This document shows positions 62,278-64,000 of a DNA stretch of 64,000 nt, in pieces. The notes under the pieces were generated by a model. That model was not told where the DNA came from and did no database searches. It worked only from the letters and a program-made list of their open reading frames with translations. Source of the DNA: Bacillus sp. AFS073361 (GTDB lineage Bacteria > Bacillota > Bacilli > Bacillales > Cytobacillaceae); contig NZ_NUZU01000013.1 in assembly GCF_002567005.1 (NCBI RefSeq), positions 155,721 through 219,720 of the forward strand, written 5' to 3'. How positions within the stretch are numbered: position 1 is the first letter of the stretch; each line of letters opens with the position of its first letter. Made by a program: the position numbers and the translations under genes.

Positions 62278-62511
62278 AGTGGATCATCTCCTTATCTCCT
62301 ATTTTATACGAACCTTGTCCAATGTAAAGTAAGCTATGGCAGATTATTGAAGTTTTTTTAAAATAAGAGTATTTTTACTTTATTATATGAAGAAAATGCT
62401 GATTCAATCATGGTTAAACATGGAATTAGATTGACAATATAAAATCCAGCTAAAAAAGAACCGACCCTTGGGCCAGTTCTTTTATGTTTTTACAACTTCA
62501 AATATGGCGAT
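62278..62511. other. 234-bp gap between def and the 23-aa gene
   Basis: AT-rich, with the def terminator GAACTGGCCC...GGGTCGGTTC (62457-62488). I see no gene. The promoter of the 23-aa gene was not resolved: a TATAAA at 62303-62308 lacks a good -35. Confidence 0.4.
62457..62488 (-). terminator. Terminator of def
   Basis: GAACTGGCCC-AA-GGGTCGGTTC stem (with G-U pair) followed by TTTTTT on the minus strand. Confidence 0.8.
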
Positions 62512-63066
62512 TTACCGCTCGATTGCAATGGCACCTTCTATCGGTCTTAATGGATCTTCATGATTAATATAATCATAAAACATAATCCCATTTAAATGAT
62601 CAATTTCGTGTTGAAAACAAATAGCAGGAAGTCCTTTTAAACGAAGTTTCACTTCTTCACCGTTTAGAGTTGTTCCCTTTACCGTGATTCTTGCATATCT
62701 CGGGACGTAGCCAGGAATTGCTCTATCAACGGACAGGCAGCCTTCGCCGGAGTTCAAATAGGATTTTTCAACAGAATGGCTAATAATTTTTGGGTTAAAT
62801 AGCGCATAACTATAAAGAGTCCCTGTCTCATCCATTAAATGGACAGCAATCATTCGTTTTAAGACATTGATTTGTGGGGCGGCTAAACCGATTCCAGGGC
62901 GCAGGCCGTATTGTATAGACATTTCAGGATTTTGGCTATTAATGACATATTCTAATAAGCTGCTTAGTATTTGTTTATCCTCTTCAGAAGGCGGCATGGA
63001 TACTTCTGCTGCCACTTTTCTAAGGGAAGGATGGCCATCTCGTATGATATCACCCATCGTTATCAT
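62512..63066 (-). CDS. def: Peptide deformylase
   Basis: 184 aa. Motif 1 GIGLAAPQIN, motif 2 EGCLSV, motif 3 HEIDHLNG (metal ligands Cys, His, His). Removes the formyl group from nascent proteins at the ribosome. It is the DefB (YkrB) type, judged by MITMGDIIRDGHPSLRKVA at the N-terminus and the insertion seen in this type. CAGGAGTGAGTGTTTC precedes the ATG. Position between rpoY/rnjA and ykyA equals B. subtilis. Confidence 0.95.
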   Translation of the reverse strand: MITMGDIIRDGHPSLRKVAAEVSMPPSEEDKQILSSLLEYVINSQNPEMSIQYGLRPGIGLAAPQINVLKRMIAVHLMDETGTLYSYALFNPKIISHSVEKSYLNSGEGCLSVDRAIPGYVPRYARITVKGTTLNGEEVKLRLKGLPAICFQHEIDHLNGIMFYDYINHEDPLRPIEGAIAIER

Positions 63067-63244
63067 GAAACACTCACTCCTGTACTCTAACTGAATTATT
63101 GATAATAATTAGTCTATCAGACAATTAATAAAAAGTTAACAATTGATTAAAGCCCACCTGATGAATCCTTTTCACAAACTTGTTATTGTCAAACAAACCA
63201 AGTGCCGATATAGTAGAATATGGAATAAGCAGGAGGTTTAAAAC

Positions 63245-63907
63245 ATGTCATTTATAAAAAATTCTAGTTTTATTTTTTTTATATTGGTTTTGGCAGTGAT
63301 TTTTGCAGGATGTACAAAAGAAAAAACACCTGAAGAAAAAATGTATACCGTGTTAGAAAAAGTCGTAACGGCAGAAAAGGTATTCGAGGAACAACAGAAT
63401 CCGCTTTTTGAACTTGAAAAAAAGGAAAAAGCGATTTATGACCATATTATTGAACTCGGCATGAAAGAATATGATCAAATCGTTAAGCTTTCAGATGAAG
63501 CCCTTTTATTAGTAGATCAAAGAAAAGAACTTATGGATAAGGAAACAAACAGTATCAAGCTCTCAGAAAAGGAATTTTCAAAAGCTAAAAAAATAAAGGA
63601 TAAATTTGAAGATCCAAGCCTTACGAAATTAGCAAATGAAATGTATGAGACGATGATGAAAAGATATGAAGCGCATGAAGAGTTATTCACTGAATATAAT
63701 GAAGCCCTTAAAAATGATAAAGCATTATACGAAATGTTTAAAAATAAAAACCTCCCACTTGATGATCTTGAAGCCCAAGTAAATAAACTCAATGAAACAT
63801 ATAAAAGGATTTCTAATGCAAATGAAAAATTTAATATGCTGACAGAACAATACAATGACAAAAAGTTGTCATTTTATAAGCAGGCAGGACTTAATTCAAG
63901 TAACTAA
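63245..63907 (+). CDS. ykyA: Cell-wall-associated lipoprotein YkyA
   Basis: 220 aa. Lipobox VIFAGC (Cys 22) after a Phe-rich hydrophobic core. The mature part is almost wholly alpha-helical and Lys/Glu-rich, predicted as coiled coil (from about residue 40 to 200). Matches B. subtilis YkyA, a putative cell-wall binding lipoprotein. AGCAGGAGGTTTAAAAC precedes the ATG. In B. subtilis the pdhABCD operon follows, so the window probably ends just before pyruvate dehydrogenase. Confidence 0.85.
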   Translation: MSFIKNSSFIFFILVLAVIFAGCTKEKTPEEKMYTVLEKVVTAEKVFEEQQNPLFELEKKEKAIYDHIIELGMKEYDQIVKLSDEALLLVDQRKELMDKETNSIKLSEKEFSKAKKIKDKFEDPSLTKLANEMYETMMKRYEAHEELFTEYNEALKNDKALYEMFKNKNLPLDDLEAQVNKLNETYKRISNANEKFNMLTEQYNDKKLSFYKQAGLNSSN

Positions 63908-63921
63908 ATAGTATTTAATAT

Positions 63922-63952
63922 AAAAAAATCGGCAAACCATGCCGATTTTTTT
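63922..63952 (+). terminator. Terminator of ykyA
   Basis: AAAATCGGC-AAACCAT-GCCGATTTT stem with T7. Confidence 0.9.
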
Positions 63953-64000
63953 ATATTATAACAACTGCAAAAAAAGAAAATATATATATAACAGATTTTG

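Noticed and set aside
1-64000. CRISPR array, prophage, rRNA or tRNA genes, intact insertion sequences
   Set aside because: No regularly spaced repeats, integrase, transposase, cloverleaf or rRNA-like sequence was seen.

Overview
The window comes from a low-GC, endospore-forming member of the Bacillaceae. The right half (about 36.5 to 63.9 kb) follows the Bacillus subtilis order ykv - ptsHI - ykwC - patA - ykyB - ykuE - ykuI - ykuJ - cbpB - ccpC - dapH - dapL - ykuU - ykuV, then ktrC - rnjA - rpoY - def - ykyA. Spore and sporulation markers are present (a Spo0E-like phosphatase, small proteins with germination-protease-like sites, a DUF3905 protein). Starts are preceded by strong GGAGG-type ribosome binding sites, with several TTG and GTG starts. 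The ykv-yku core is probably Bacillus-type chromosomal backbone and the left half more lineage-specific; Neobacillus or a close genus is only a guess. I see no rRNA, tRNA, CRISPR array, prophage or intact insertion sequence.

Left part, 0 to 17 kb, is organic-acid oxidation. It holds a CdaR regulator with glycolate oxidase glcD-glcF (minus strand), an orphan B12-binding radical SAM protein, and a lactate module: permease lutP, divergent regulator lutR, and lutABC. Next comes a two-gene 2-oxoacid:ferredoxin oxidoreductase (gamma-delta fusion plus alpha-beta fusion), then an ArsR/DUF2087 regulator. A perfect odd palindrome, GTCATCAGATGAC, lies in the lutP/lutR intergenic region and again upstream of lutA, and is the likely LutR operator.

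17 to 24.2 kb is methionine salvage: mtnK and mtnU on the minus strand, mtnE and mtnWXBD on the plus strand. SAM (S-box) riboswitches precede mtnK and mtnW. mtnA is not in the window. A spo0E-like gene with sigma-H and 0A-box signals and a ZIP metal transporter follow.

25.9 to 29.4 kb is fixABCX, a complete electron-transfer-flavoprotein/quinone oxidoreductase/ferredoxin operon of the predicted electron-bifurcating type, with a CcpA cre site just upstream. With the ferredoxin-linked oxidoreductase at 13 to 16 kb it suggests a ferredoxin-based redox economy in a Bacillus-type cell with no nif genes in view. A hemerythrin gene at 30 kb has an FNR-type site centred at -41.5.

30 to 42 kb holds an Fsr-type exporter, an MhqR-like repressor with a self-operator, an M3 peptidase, clpE with two CtsR boxes, ykvI, a CPBP protease, ykvS and ptsHI. 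42 to 64 kb holds redox enzymes, second-messenger proteins (YkuI, CbpB), the lysine/diaminopimelate genes dapH-dapL, CcpC, peroxide and thiol proteins, KtrC, RNase J1 with RpoY, peptide deformylase and YkyA. Notable small elements are a 23-codon very basic peptide gene, a structured repeat after ktrC, and a small spore-type gene whose ribosome binding site is buried in an 11-bp stem.
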